22,604 nucleotides of DNA. Origin: Oppiella nova. Its lineage: Eukaryota; Arthropoda; Arachnida; Sarcoptiformes; Oppiidae. Made by a program: the position numbers and the translations under genes. Positions 8,406 to 16,656 of this stretch are shown piece by piece (within the stretch, counting starts at the first letter, position 1; each line of letters starts with the position of its first letter). The notes under the pieces are model-generated. The model did no database searches. It was given only the letters and a program-made list of their open reading frames with translations, and was not told the DNA's origin. The stretch is from contig CAJPVJ010000590.1 in NCBI GenBank assembly GCA_905397405.1, forward strand, positions 1 to 22,604, read 5' to 3'.

Positions 8406-9281
8406 ATGATCAAAAAAGCCATTCTTCCAGTTGCTGGTTTAGGCACACGTTTTTTACCTGCAAGTAAGTCAATCCCTAAAGAAATGGTGACTGTTGTAGA
8501 TCGGCCTGCAATTGAGTATGTTGTTAAAGAAGCTGTAGCGGCCGGAATTGAGCAAATTATTTTAGTGACGCATTCTTCAAAAGCATCTATTGAAAATTAT
8601 TTTGATCGTAATTTTGAACTGGAAACCACATTAGAAAATAAGAAGAAAATTGATCTACTCAAAGAAATTACTGAAATTTTACCAAAACATGTCAGTGTGG
8701 TGAGTGTACGTCAACCTCAGCCATTGGGTTTAGGGCATGCTGTTTTATGTGCGAAATCTGTGATTGGAAATGATGACTTCGCTGTATTATTGCCAGATGT
8801 TTTGGTGAAAGAAAATAGTACAGAAAATGATTTAGCGCGAATGATTCATCGGTTTAATACATCTAAAGCATCACAAATTATGGTAGAGGCTGTGCCTGAT
8901 CATCTTGTGGATCAATATGGTATTGTGGATGTTGCATCTTCACCTGTTGAAGGTGAAAGTATGGTGATGAAAGGGATTGTCGAAAAGCCTGCAGTCGGTA
9001 GTGCACCTTCAAATTTATCTGTAGTCGGGCGTTATGTGCTTCCTGCTAAAATTATGCAATTATTAGAACAGACACCTAAAGGTTCTGGCAATGAAATCCA
9101 ATTGACGGATGCTATTGCTGCATTACAAAAATTAGAAAATGTCGAAGCGTATCGTATGAAAGGTCAGACCTTCGACTGTGGTAGTAAAATTGGTTATTTA
9201 AAAGCAGTATTACACTATGCTGTGGAGCATCCTAAGTTGGGTGAAGAATTCAAACAGCTTATCAAAGAATTGAATTTATAA
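8406..9281 (+). CDS. galU: GalU, UTP-glucose-1-phosphate uridylyltransferase
   Basis: A 291-residue bacterial nucleotidyltransferase with the expected landmarks: LPVAGLGTRFLPASKSIPKE at the N-terminus holds the nucleotide-binding glycine loop and catalytic lysine region, QPQPLGLGHAVLCAK follows near 100, then VLLPDVLV with the metal-binding Asp, and GSGNEIQLTDAI near 230. It makes UDP-glucose from glucose-1-phosphate and UTP in the cytoplasm, supplying Ugd and GalE downstream and using the Pgm product. Length is normal. It starts 17 bases after itrA with no strong ribosome site and begins the conserved 3' precursor module of the K locus. Confidence 0.96.
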   Translation: MIKKAILPVAGLGTRFLPASKSIPKEMVTVVDRPAIEYVVKEAVAAGIEQIILVTHSSKASIENYFDRNFELETTLENKKKIDLLKEITEILPKHVSVVSVRQPQPLGLGHAVLCAKSVIGNDDFAVLLPDVLVKENSTENDLARMIHRFNTSKASQIMVEAVPDHLVDQYGIVDVASSPVEGESMVMKGIVEKPAVGSAPSNLSVVGRYVLPAKIMQLLEQTPKGSGNEIQLTDAIAALQKLENVEAYRMKGQTFDCGSKIGYLKAVLHYAVEHPKLGEEFKQLIKELNL

Positions 9282-9295
9282 TAATTGGATCTGAT

Positions 9296-10555
9296 ATGAA
9301 TATTTGTGTATTTGGCACAACACTCCAAGCTGGCGTACTCGCTGGCTTGTTTGCTGAATATGGGCACCATGTTTATTGGTGTCCCCAAGTAGGTGCTGAT
9401 GATCAATCCTCAGTACACTATCAAGATCAAGATTTAAATCAACTCATTCAAAAACAGATTAAGAATAATTCAATTCAATTGGTCGGGTTAAAACAGCTTC
9501 AATTGCAAAGTGAAGTGTTTTTATTTAGTTTTAATCCTTCTGAATTTGATCAAGCCAAGCACTTGGCTGAACAATTAAAACATTTTCCTATTATTCATCC
9601 GAGGCTGATGATCAATGGTTCTACATTCGGTTTACAAGGAACTGAAGAACTAAAACAAATTTTAGTGGCTGATTATTGGGCGTATTTGCCAGACACCATT
9701 CAAGAAGGTAATGCGATTCAAAGTTTTATCGACCTAAAGCAGGTGATTGTAGGAGTAGATCAATCTGCGACACAGCAGATTATCAAAGAATTATTAAGAC
9801 CTTTTTTTCAGTTAAAACATCAATATTTGTTTATGCCATTTTTAGATGCTGAATTTACCAAGCTGAGTATTTCAGGTATGTTGGCAACACGCATCAGTTA
9901 TATGAATGATATGGCGCAAGTCGCTGAAAAATTAAATATTGATATTCATAATGTTAAACAGGGATTAGCATCTGATAGTCGAATTGGCGCATCATATTTA
10001 TCTGCAGGTGTGGGTTTTGGTGGGGAAAATTTCTCGCATGATATTTTAACCTTAACAGGTACAGTGGCAGGTTCAGGGATCAAAAGCCAATTGCTGGATC
10101 AGGTTTGGAATATCAATGAACAACAGAAAGAAATTTTATTTAGAAAACTGTGGAATTACTATCAAGGGCAGTTAACAGGTAAAGTTGTGGCGATTTGGGG
10201 TGCTTCTTTTAAAGAAAATACCTCGAGTATTGAGAACTCACCAATTCATGCCATGCTTGCAGCGCTTTGGGCACAAGGCGCAATTGTACAGTTGCATGAT
10301 CCTCAGGCCTTAGAGCGGGTAGCAAATTTCTATGGCGAACGCGCTGATTTGATTTTATGTCATGATCAATACCAAGCCGTAGAAAATACACATGCATTGT
10401 GTTTATTAACGGCTTGGAAGCAATATTGGAGTCCTGATTATTCACAACTTTTACAGAAAATGGCCCATCCTTTGATTCTCGATGGTCGTAATATGTTAGA
10501 TCCAGATTTCGTCAAAGCACAAGGTTTTGCTTATCAGGGTGTAGGGCGAGTATGA
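9296..10555 (+). CDS. ugd: Ugd, divergent UDP-glucose/GDP-mannose dehydrogenase family protein
   Basis: A 419-residue nucleotide-sugar dehydrogenase by overall plan: N-terminal NAD domain, central helix with [19 protein letters not shown], catalytic-loop segment [12 protein letters not shown], and C-terminal UDP-binding domain with [16 protein letters not shown] and LDGRN. By locus convention it would oxidise UDP-glucose to UDP-glucuronate. Key residues differ from the classical enzyme. The active-site Cys of GFGGSCFPKD is N245, the adjacent Lys is H248, and the Asn four residues after the retained Lys (K189) is S193. The GxGxxG loop reads GTTLQAG. D249, the equivalent of the catalytic Asp, is kept. 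The frame is intact on both sides, so this is not a sequencing slip. Such divergence may be general in Acinetobacter Ugd. It overlaps pgi by ATGA. Confidence 0.85.
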   Translation: MNICVFGTTLQAGVLAGLFAEYGHHVYWCPQVGADDQSSVHYQDQDLNQLIQKQIKNNSIQLVGLKQLQLQSEVFLFSFNPSEFDQAKHLAEQLKHFPIIHPRLMINGSTFGLQGTEELKQILVADYWAYLPDTIQEGNAIQSFIDLKQVIVGVDQSATQQIIKELLRPFFQLKHQYLFMPFLDAEFTKLSISGMLATRISYMNDMAQVAEKLNIDIHNVKQGLASDSRIGASYLSAGVGFGGENFSHDILTLTGTVAGSGIKSQLLDQVWNINEQQKEILFRKLWNYYQGQLTGKVVAIWGASFKENTSSIENSPIHAMLAALWAQGAIVQLHDPQALERVANFYGERADLILCHDQYQAVENTHALCLLTAWKQYWSPDYSQLLQKMAHPLILDGRNMLDPDFVKAQGFAYQGVGRV

Positions 10556-12213
10556 CAAATTCTATATTAGACAATGACCAAAGAGAGCAGCATTTAGCAC
10601 GATTGCAAAATCTTTCTGTAGAACAACAGCAATTGCGTTTAACTGATTTATTTGAACAAGATCCACAGCGTTTTGACAAGTTCTCAGTACATTTTAATCA
10701 ACTGAGTTTTGATTATAGTAAACATCGCATTGACCAAAATGCATGTGATGCCTTGTTTAAATTTGCAGATTCAAAACAATTAACACAATGGATCAAACGT
10801 TTATTTACCGAAGAATCGATCAATTATACGGAAGACCGAGCAGCAATGCATTGGGCACTGCGCTTACCGAAACATGATCAAGATTATCCTGAACTGGCTG
10901 AATTGGTACATCAACAATTAGATCGCATGTATCAGCTTGTTGACAAAGTCCATGCAGGACAATGTCGTGGTTCTACAGGTGAAGTGATTCAAGATGTGGT
11001 CAATATCGGTGTGGGTGGTTCTGACTTGGGACCATTGATGGTTAGTCATGCATTATCAGACTATAAAGTCAGTACTGCTAAACCATTAAAAGTACATTTC
11101 GTTTCCACTATGGATGGTAGTCAGCTTTCTGATTTACTACATCAATTACGCCCTGAAACCACCTTATTTATTATTTCGTCCAAGTCTTTTGGAACCATTG
11201 ATACTTTATCTAATGCTCAAACAGTTCGTCAGTGGTTAGAAAAAGATTTGGGTACGCAAAACAGTGTGATCCAACATCATTTTATTGGGGTTTCAACCAA
11301 ACCTGAGAAAATGACAGAATGGGGAATCGCAGCAGAAAACCAGTTCTTACTTTGGGATTGGGTCGGTGGTCGTTACTCGTTGTGGTCATGTATTGGCTTA
11401 CCGATTGCATTGCAGATTGGTGTTGATGGGTTTAAACAATTGCTCGCAGGCGCTTATGCGATTGATCAGCATTTCCAAAAAGCTTCATTTGAACAAAATA
11501 TTCCTGTATTGATGGCTTTACTTGGAGTCTGGAATAATAATTTTTTAAATATTCAGACCCATGCAGTATTGCCTTATGATGGACGTCTCAAATATTTTGC
11601 TTCTTATTTACAGCAACTTGAGATGGAATCGAATGGAAAGTCGATTCAAAGAAATAATCAAAAAGTTGATTTAAACACCTGCCCAATTGTCTGGGGCGAA
11701 GTGGGCCCAAATGCGCAACATGCTTTTTATCAGCTTTTGCATCAAGGAACTCATGCAGTGAGTTGTGATTTTATTGCGCCGGTGCAGCGTTATAATTCGA
11801 ATCAATTTACCTATGCAGAAAGTGCAGAATCTTTAATTGAGCAACATCATTTGGCTTTATCCAATTGCTTGGCGCAGTCGCGATTATTGGCTTTTGGTAA
11901 CACAGCATTAAATGCCCATGAATTATCTGGCTTACCTGTATATAAACAGTATGAAGGCAATCAACCAAGCTCAACGCTATTGTTGCAAGAACTGAGCCCT
12001 TATAGTTTAGGGATGCTGATTGCCTTGTATGAACATAAAGTGTTTGTGCAATCTGTCATTTGGAATATTAATCCATTTGATCAATGGGGCGTTGAAAAAG
12101 GCAAAGAAATTGCCAATCAATTACTCCCTATCCTCAATGGTAAAGAAAAAGATGTGTCTCAACTGGATGCTTCAACACAAGGTTTAATTAAGATCTTGCT
12201 GGGTAAAGAGTAG
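10552..12213 (+). CDS. pgi: Pgi (Gpi), glucose-6-phosphate isomerase
   Basis: A 553-residue phosphoglucose isomerase, interconverting glucose-6-phosphate and fructose-6-phosphate. It links central metabolism to Pgm and to hexosamine synthesis for the capsule. Family signatures are all present: [11 protein letters not shown] in the sugar-phosphate site, [24 protein letters not shown] (PGI signature 1), EMESNGKS with the catalytic Glu, [10 protein letters not shown] with the catalytic His region, and [15 protein letters not shown] (signature 2) with the catalytic Lys. It is cytoplasmic and of normal length. The start overlaps the ugd stop by four bases, implying translational coupling. This K-locus position for gpi is typical of Acinetobacter. 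Confidence 0.97.
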   Translation: MTNSILDNDQREQHLARLQNLSVEQQQLRLTDLFEQDPQRFDKFSVHFNQLSFDYSKHRIDQNACDALFKFADSKQLTQWIKRLFTEESINYTEDRAAMHWALRLPKHDQDYPELAELVHQQLDRMYQLVDKVHAGQCRGSTGEVIQDVVNIGVGGSDLGPLMVSHALSDYKVSTAKPLKVHFVSTMDGSQLSDLLHQLRPETTLFIISSKSFGTIDTLSNAQTVRQWLEKDLGTQNSVIQHHFIGVSTKPEKMTEWGIAAENQFLLWDWVGGRYSLWSCIGLPIALQIGVDGFKQLLAGAYAIDQHFQKASFEQNIPVLMALLGVWNNNFLNIQTHAVLPYDGRLKYFASYLQQLEMESNGKSIQRNNQKVDLNTCPIVWGEVGPNAQHAFYQLLHQGTHAVSCDFIAPVQRYNSNQFTYAESAESLIEQHHLALSNCLAQSRLLAFGNTALNAHELSGLPVYKQYEGNQPSSTLLLQELSPYSLGMLIALYEHKVFVQSVIWNINPFDQWGVEKGKEIANQLLPILNGKEKDVSQLDASTQGLIKILLGKE

Positions 12214-12230
12214 ATATACTGGAAAAATTT

Positions 12231-13250
12231 ATGGCAAATATTTTAGTAACAGGTGGTGCTGGTTATATTGGATCACATACCTGTGTGGAGTTACTTGAGG
12301 CTGGGCATGAGGTTATTGTTCTAGACAATCTATCAAATAGCTCTGAAGAATCATTAAAACGTGTCCAAGAATTGACTGGAAAAACACTGAAATTTGTTCA
12401 AGGTGACATTCGTTATCAAAATGATTTAGATCAAGTTTTTTCAAACAATAAAATCGATGCTGTGATTCATTTTGCAGGTTTAAAAGCAGTGGGGGAAAGC
12501 CAACAAATTCCACTGACTTACTTTGATCATAATATTGCGGGATCTGTACAGTTAGCACAAGCGATGCAAAGAGCGGGTGTCTTTAATTTAGTTTTTAGCT
12601 CGTCTGCAACTGTATATGATGAAGCGAATATTTCACCTTTAGATGAAAATATGCCAACAGGTATGCCTTCAAATAACTATGGTTATACCAAGTTAATTGT
12701 TGAGCAATTGTTGGAAAAGCTATCAATTGCGGATGAGCGTTGGTCGATTGCACTCTTGCGTTATTTTAATCCTGTTGGTGCGCATAAGAGTGGTCGTATT
12801 GGTGAAGACCCACAAGGTATTCCAAATAATTTAATGCCTTATGTCACTCAAGTTGCTGTTGGGCGTCGTGATAAACTTTCGATTTATGGTGATGATTACG
12901 ACACTGTAGATGGTACAGGGGTACGTGACTATATCCATGTGGTTGATTTAGCCAATGCGCATTTATGTGCTTTAAACAACCGTTTAGCTGCTCAAGGTTG
13001 CCGTGCTTGGAACATTGGTACAGGAAATGGTTCATCTGTACTTGAAGTGAAGAACACTTTCGAACAGGTAAATGGGGTTTCTGTTGCATATGAAATTGCA
13101 CCGCGTCGTTCGGGAGATGTAGCAACCTCATTTGCAAATAATGTACGTGCAATTAAAGAATTAGGTTGGACGCCAAAATATACTTTGGAAGATATGTTGG
13201 CAGATAGTTGGAATTGGCAAAAGCAAAATCCAACAGGCTATCAAGCATAA
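12231..13250 (+). CDS. galE: GalE/Gne1, UDP-hexose(NAc) 4-epimerase
   Basis: A 339-residue extended SDR epimerase. TGGAGYIG (residues 7-14) is the NAD loop, SSSATVYDE holds the catalytic Ser/Thr region, Y150-x3-K154 (YGYTK) is the catalytic pair, and LRYFNPVGAH plus GTGVRDYIHVVDLA are GalE hallmarks. It interconverts UDP-Glc and UDP-Gal, and in Acinetobacter K loci the enzyme at this position is often called Gne1 because it is thought to act on UDP-GlcNAc/UDP-GalNAc. The sequence read by eye does not decide between the two substrates. It is the last gene of the long capsule transcript, 17 bases after pgi, and ends just before a strong hairpin terminator shared with pgm. Confidence 0.95.
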   Translation: MANILVTGGAGYIGSHTCVELLEAGHEVIVLDNLSNSSEESLKRVQELTGKTLKFVQGDIRYQNDLDQVFSNNKIDAVIHFAGLKAVGESQQIPLTYFDHNIAGSVQLAQAMQRAGVFNLVFSSSATVYDEANISPLDENMPTGMPSNNYGYTKLIVEQLLEKLSIADERWSIALLRYFNPVGAHKSGRIGEDPQGIPNNLMPYVTQVAVGRRDKLSIYGDDYDTVDGTGVRDYIHVVDLANAHLCALNNRLAAQGCRAWNIGTGNGSSVLEVKNTFEQVNGVSVAYEIAPRRSGDVATSFANNVRAIKELGWTPKYTLEDMLADSWNWQKQNPTGYQA

Positions 13251-13260
13251 ATTTAACTGT

Positions 13261-13290
13261 AAAAATAGGCGCATTAAGCGCCTATTTTTA
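13261..13290. terminator. Bidirectional intrinsic terminator between galE and pgm
   Basis: A perfect 12-bp inverted repeat (13261-13272 and 13278-13289) with a 5-base loop has an A-run on its left edge and a T-run on its right. It therefore reads as a rho-independent terminator in both directions. It lies 10 bases after the galE stop and 14 bases beyond the pgm stop, ending two convergent transcripts. Confidence 0.92.
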
Positions 13291-13303
13291 TCGCCATTTA
13301 AAA

Positions 13304-14674
13304 CTAACCCTGAATCAACTGAGTTAACTCATCTACATAGTCTTGCATTGGTTTTGGATTTTTATCTGTACGGCTTTCAATATTTAAGCGTAATAAGGGT
13401 TCCGTATTGGATGCACGAACATTTAAACGCCATGCACCAAAATCAAGGCTAACACCATCTGTTTGATCAATTGCAGAGTTTAAATCGGCAAAATGATCGA
13501 AGATTTTTTGAATGGTTTTTTGCGTATCTTCAACTTTAAAGTTGATTTCACCGCTACACGGGAAACGCTCAATCATCCCTTCGACCAGGCTGGATAACGA
13601 TTGTTGAGTTTCTGATACCACTAAAATCGCCAATAACCAAGGGATCATTCCGCTGTCACAGTAAGCAAAATCACGGAAATAGTGATGTGCACTCATCTCT
13701 CCGCCATAAGCTGCATTGTGTTCACGCATCACATCTTTAATAAAAGCATGTCCAGATTTGGATTGAACGGCAATCCCTTGATATTGCTCAATGATATCCA
13801 GTGTATTCCAGACTAGGCGAGGATCATGTACGATTTTTTCACCTGCTTGTTTTAACAAGAAGGCTTGGGCTAATAATCCAACAATATAATAACCTTCAAT
13901 AAATTGACCCTTTTCGTCGAATAAGAAACAACGGTCAAAGTCACCATCCCACGCAATCCCCATATCCGCATGATGTATTAAAACTGCATTGCGGGTGCTA
14001 TCTCGATTTTCCACTAAGATCGGATTAGGAATACCATTTGGGAAAGTACCATCTGGATGATTATGGATTTTAATAAATTCTACTGGGATATTGAGCGCCT
14101 TGAATTTTTCTTCGATTGCATCAACAACATGACCAGCTGCACCATTGCCCGCATTCATCACCAGTTTAAGCGGGCGGATTTTGCTCGGGTCAATATAGGT
14201 GAGTAGGTGTTCAATAAATTCAGGGAGGATATTATATTTTTGAGTTGTACCCTTTTTCTCAACTTCAATGAACTGTTCAGATTCAGCCAACGATTGGATA
14301 TCTTTTAGTCCTGTATCTGCACTGATTGGTCGAGCATTTTCACGAACCAATTTCATGCCATTGTAATCCATTGGATTATGGCTTGCTGTGATTTCAATAC
14401 CACCCTGAACGTCGAGATGAAAAGCAGCAAAGTAAACTTCTTCTGTTCCCGTCATGCCAAGATCAAGAACATCTACCCCAGCATCATTTAAACCACGAAT
14501 CGTTGCTTGTTTTAAGTCTTCGCTGGTTAAACGGACATCACAACCAATGACAACAGTTTTTGGTTGATAGATTTGACCATAAGCACGGCCTACTTTATAA
14601 GCGATTTCTTCATTTAGCTCTGTGCCAAGTTTGCCTCGAATATCATAGGCTTTGAAACAAGTCAGTTTAGTCAT
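13304..14674 (-). CDS. pgm: Pgm, phosphoglucomutase/phosphomannomutase
   Basis: An alpha-D-phosphohexomutase (AlgC/ManB type), 456 residues from the chosen start [17 protein letters not shown]. It interconverts hexose 6- and 1-phosphates, supplying glucose-1-phosphate to GalU. With this numbering the phosphoserine is S98 in [13 protein letters not shown], the metal loop is D243-D245-D247 in DGDFDR, the sugar-specificity loop is GEMSAHHYF, and the phosphate-binding loop is [10 protein letters not shown]. The frame is open to an ATG at 14719, adding 15 residues without family similarity. That start is disfavoured because the best promoter would place the RNA start only about 7 bases ahead of it. 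The chosen ATG has AAAG upstream and gives the standard length. It runs opposite to the capsule genes, as usual in this genus. Confidence 0.94.
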   Translation of the reverse strand: MTKLTCFKAYDIRGKLGTELNEEIAYKVGRAYGQIYQPKTVVIGCDVRLTSEDLKQATIRGLNDAGVDVLDLGMTGTEEVYFAAFHLDVQGGIEITASHNPMDYNGMKLVRENARPISADTGLKDIQSLAESEQFIEVEKKGTTQKYNILPEFIEHLLTYIDPSKIRPLKLVMNAGNGAAGHVVDAIEEKFKALNIPVEFIKIHNHPDGTFPNGIPNPILVENRDSTRNAVLIHHADMGIAWDGDFDRCFLFDEKGQFIEGYYIVGLLAQAFLLKQAGEKIVHDPRLVWNTLDIIEQYQGIAVQSKSGHAFIKDVMREHNAAYGGEMSAHHYFRDFAYCDSGMIPWLLAILVVSETQQSLSSLVEGMIERFPCSGEINFKVEDTQKTIQKIFDHFADLNSAIDQTDGVSLDFGAWRLNVRASNTEPLLRLNIESRTDKNPKPMQDYVDELTQLIQG

Positions 14675-14732
14675 GTTCATCTTTATATTGTTTAAGGTTG
14701 GCTGGTAGTGAAACATCATTTTAACCTTAAAG

Positions 14733-14762
14733 TGTATAAGAAATTATGTTGGAAGATGTAAA
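14733..14762 (-). promoter_or_regulatory. Probable sigma-70 promoter for pgm
   Basis: On the minus strand TTTACA (14757-14762, 5 of 6 consensus) and TATACA (14733-14738) are separated by 18 bases. Transcription would start near 14726, giving a leader of about 50 bases to the pgm ATG at 14674. No other equally good pair was seen before pgm. Confidence 0.5.
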
Positions 14763-14898
14763 TATAGTTTGAAGAATAAAATTGAATACGTTTCGATTAC
14801 ACCAAGCTTATTTTTAATAATGTATTGGATCATCGGTCATGATTTGCATATTGTGGATTTACAGCTTTTGAGATGATCTATGTGGAATTTTATAATTC

Positions 14899-14916
14899 AT
14901 GTGATAATAGTCACAT
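14899..14916. promoter_or_regulatory. CRP/Vfr-like binding site
   Basis: A perfect inverted repeat ATGTGA-N6-TCACAT, flanked by A/T. It matches all ten core positions of the cAMP receptor protein consensus TGTGA-N6-TCACA, which Vfr-type proteins of gamma-proteobacteria also recognise. Its centre (14907.5) is about 183 bases before the TolC-like gene and a similar distance from the pgm RNA start. If the weak TTGTTA/TATTTT pair at 14924-14951 is used, the site would lie about 50 bases before the RNA start, suitable for activation of the secretion operon. Target promoter and direction are inferred. Confidence 0.65.
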
Positions 14917-15032
14917 TTTTTCATTGTTAGTATTTGAATTTAAAATATTTTATTAAAGAAATTTAACTTTAAAAAGTAAAAATAAGCATTTGATTAGGTT
15001 TTATAATGTGTAGAATAGAAATGAGGTAGGGA

Positions 15033-15052
15033 AATAATTCAAAATAATTCAA
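15033..15052 (+). repeat. Tandem 10-bp direct repeat in the operon leader
   Basis: Two exact adjacent copies of AATAATTCAA, 39 bases before the ATG of the TolC-like gene. It could be a slippage product in AT-rich DNA or a weak protein site; nothing indicates a function. Confidence 0.5.
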
Positions 15053-15090
15053 TACCGATAATTAAAAGCTTTTCTAGGTGCCATTCGCGA

Positions 15091-16656
15091 ATGTTAATAG
15101 CAAAAAAGCCCACTATATTGTTAAAAAGTTTGAGTGCTGTGAGTTTATTGGTTCTATTGCAGAACAATGGTTATACACAAGAAACAAGCTACTTAAAAAA
15201 TATCAAAGAAGGTGTGACCGGGTTTATAAAACCCAAGGATGATCAGTCATTTAGAACCGTCCAGCTCAAGGATTTGACTGATTTTAAATATCAACCCGAT
15301 GCTCATATAGGCAATCAGAATCGACTCCCTGTTGTAAAGCCATATACTGGACAAAAGGCTTCACTCAATAATTTATATTTAGAACAAGCGCAAAAACAAA
15401 CAACCAATACGTATTCAAACCAGGCAAAAATCTTAAGTCTTGAAGATGCGATTCAAATTGCAGTAAAAAGAAACCCCAATATTGCTCAAACGATTTCGAC
15501 ATTGGCAGGACAAAATGCCAATATTGATGTGGCAAAAGCGCAATATTACCCACAGTTAAAAGCGGGTATGAATACAGGTGATTTTACCTCCAATGATAAA
15601 GGTCGCCAATTGTATTCAGTTGAAGCCAACCAACTGCTTTATGACTTTGGTAAAGTAAAATCCAGTGTCACCACGCAACAAAATAAATTGGCAGTTGAAC
15701 AAGCCAATGTATTAATCAGTATTGATGATATATCGACCCAAACCGCACGAGATATTTTATCCTTACTGCGCTATCGCAATATTATCAAAATAGCGCAAGA
15801 TCAATTTAATGGGGTCAGTCGTTTACATGAGATTGCACGCTTAAGAGCAGACGCAGGAATCAGTAGCAATGCCGATCCAGTACAAGCACAAAGTTATGTT
15901 GAATACGCACGTTCCTACTTAATTACTCAGCAAAACTTTTTAAAACAACAAGAACAAAAATTACGCACATTATTGGGTTTTGATGTGAGTCAAATGGATT
16001 TTAATATTCCTGATGAGTTTGTAAAACAATCAGGTCTTTATGATGACCCTGAAATGAATACCATTCCTACAATGATCGCAGCAAAAGCAGAGATTGATGT
16101 TGCGCAGAGTCAGAAAAAACAAACCCAATTGAGTGCTTATCCAACGATTTCATTGGTGGGATCAGTCAGTAAAGCATTGAATGGTCAAAATCCAAATACT
16201 GGTTTAGAAAATGATACCGATGGTTCTGTTGGCGTGCAGATGTCCAGTAATTTTTATCAAGGTGGTGCACTGGGATCTCAAGTCAAGGCTGCAAATTTTG
16301 CTGAACAAGCTGCACGAGCAAAGTTAAATGCAACTTACCTAGACATTATGGATCAAACACAAATTGCACGAGAAAGTATTGAAAACACAGATAAGCAAAT
16401 TTGGGTTCTATTGGATCGGGAGCGCTCAACAGCAAAAACCCGTGAGCTGTATGAAGAACAATATAAATTAGGCAAGCGTTCGATCTTAGATTTATTAAGT
16501 TCAGAACAATCCTATCAAAGTTCAAGAATAGAAAGGGAAGCGGCACGCTTTGATATCTATGACACGATCGCGGTGTATATCAAGGTAACCGGCAAAAGTA
16601 GAAATGCTTATCATTTAAATAACATTCAAATTCAGGGGTTTGAAGTTCAACCATGA
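15091..16656 (+). CDS. TolC-family outer-membrane channel of a type I secretion system (LapE-like)
   Basis: A 521-residue outer-membrane efflux protein. The N-terminus has a basic KK patch and a hydrophobic core (about residues 10-24, LLKSLSAVSLLVLL) typical of a Sec signal peptide, although no clear cleavage site can be read. A region of about 85 residues precedes the first OEP repeat, which starts near residue 114 with LSLEDAIQIAVKRNPNIAQT. VEANQLLYDFGKV and, in the second repeat, VQMSSNFYQGG are typical beta-barrel-to-helix segments. LGKRSILDLLSSEQSYQSS near the end is the common C-terminal motif. It should form a trimeric channel docking with the LapC/HlyD-like adaptor. The weak ribosome site AGGTG lies 10 bases before the ATG. 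Its stop overlaps the ABC gene by ATGA, so the three genes form one operon. Confidence 0.88.
   Translation: MLIAKKPTILLKSLSAVSLLVLLQNNGYTQETSYLKNIKEGVTGFIKPKDDQSFRTVQLKDLTDFKYQPDAHIGNQNRLPVVKPYTGQKASLNNLYLEQAQKQTTNTYSNQAKILSLEDAIQIAVKRNPNIAQTISTLAGQNANIDVAKAQYYPQLKAGMNTGDFTSNDKGRQLYSVEANQLLYDFGKVKSSVTTQQNKLAVEQANVLISIDDISTQTARDILSLLRYRNIIKIAQDQFNGVSRLHEIARLRADAGISSNADPVQAQSYVEYARSYLITQQNFLKQQEQKLRTLLGFDVSQMDFNIPDEFVKQSGLYDDPEMNTIPTMIAAKAEIDVAQSQKKQTQLSAYPTISLVGSVSKALNGQNPNTGLENDTDGSVGVQMSSNFYQGGALGSQVKAANFAEQAARAKLNATYLDIMDQTQIARESIENTDKQIWVLLDRERSTAKTRELYEEQYKLGKRSILDLLSSEQSYQSSRIEREAARFDIYDTIAVYIKVTGKSRNAYHLNNIQIQGFEVQP

Larger units (their letters stand above)
14720..15090. other. Divergent intergenic region between pgm and the type I secretion operon
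   Basis: About 370 bases (about 415 from the chosen pgm start) without a coding frame. It is strongly AT-rich and holds the pgm promoter on the minus strand, a CRP/Vfr-type palindrome near its middle (14899-14916), weak plus-strand promoter-like hexamers (TTGTTA 14924-14929 with TATTTT 14946-14951; TATAAT 15002-15007 without a good -35) and a 10-base tandem repeat at 15033-15052. I see no RNA gene or terminator in it. Confidence 0.6.

Noticed and set aside
10019-10045. Sequencing error or frameshift as the reason for the missing Ugd cysteine
   Set aside because: The surrounding residues GVGFGG and the retained Asp are in the same frame, and the C-terminal domain is intact, so these are substitutions rather than a frame error.
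12844-13152. 102-codon open frame on the minus strand inside galE
   Set aside because: It lies wholly opposite a well-supported galE and has low-complexity, His/Gln-rich content typical of a shadow frame. No ribosome site or family motif was seen.
14675-14719. Longer pgm with a start at 14719
   Set aside because: The 15 extra residues do not resemble the family, and the best promoter places the RNA start almost at that ATG. The ATG at 14674 gives the standard N-terminus. An AAGG before 14719 keeps the longer form barely possible.
15002-15007. TATAAT as the main promoter of the secretion operon
   Set aside because: The hexamer is perfect but no acceptable -35 or TGn extension accompanies it, and such matches are expected by chance in DNA this AT-rich. 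It is mentioned only within the intergenic entry.
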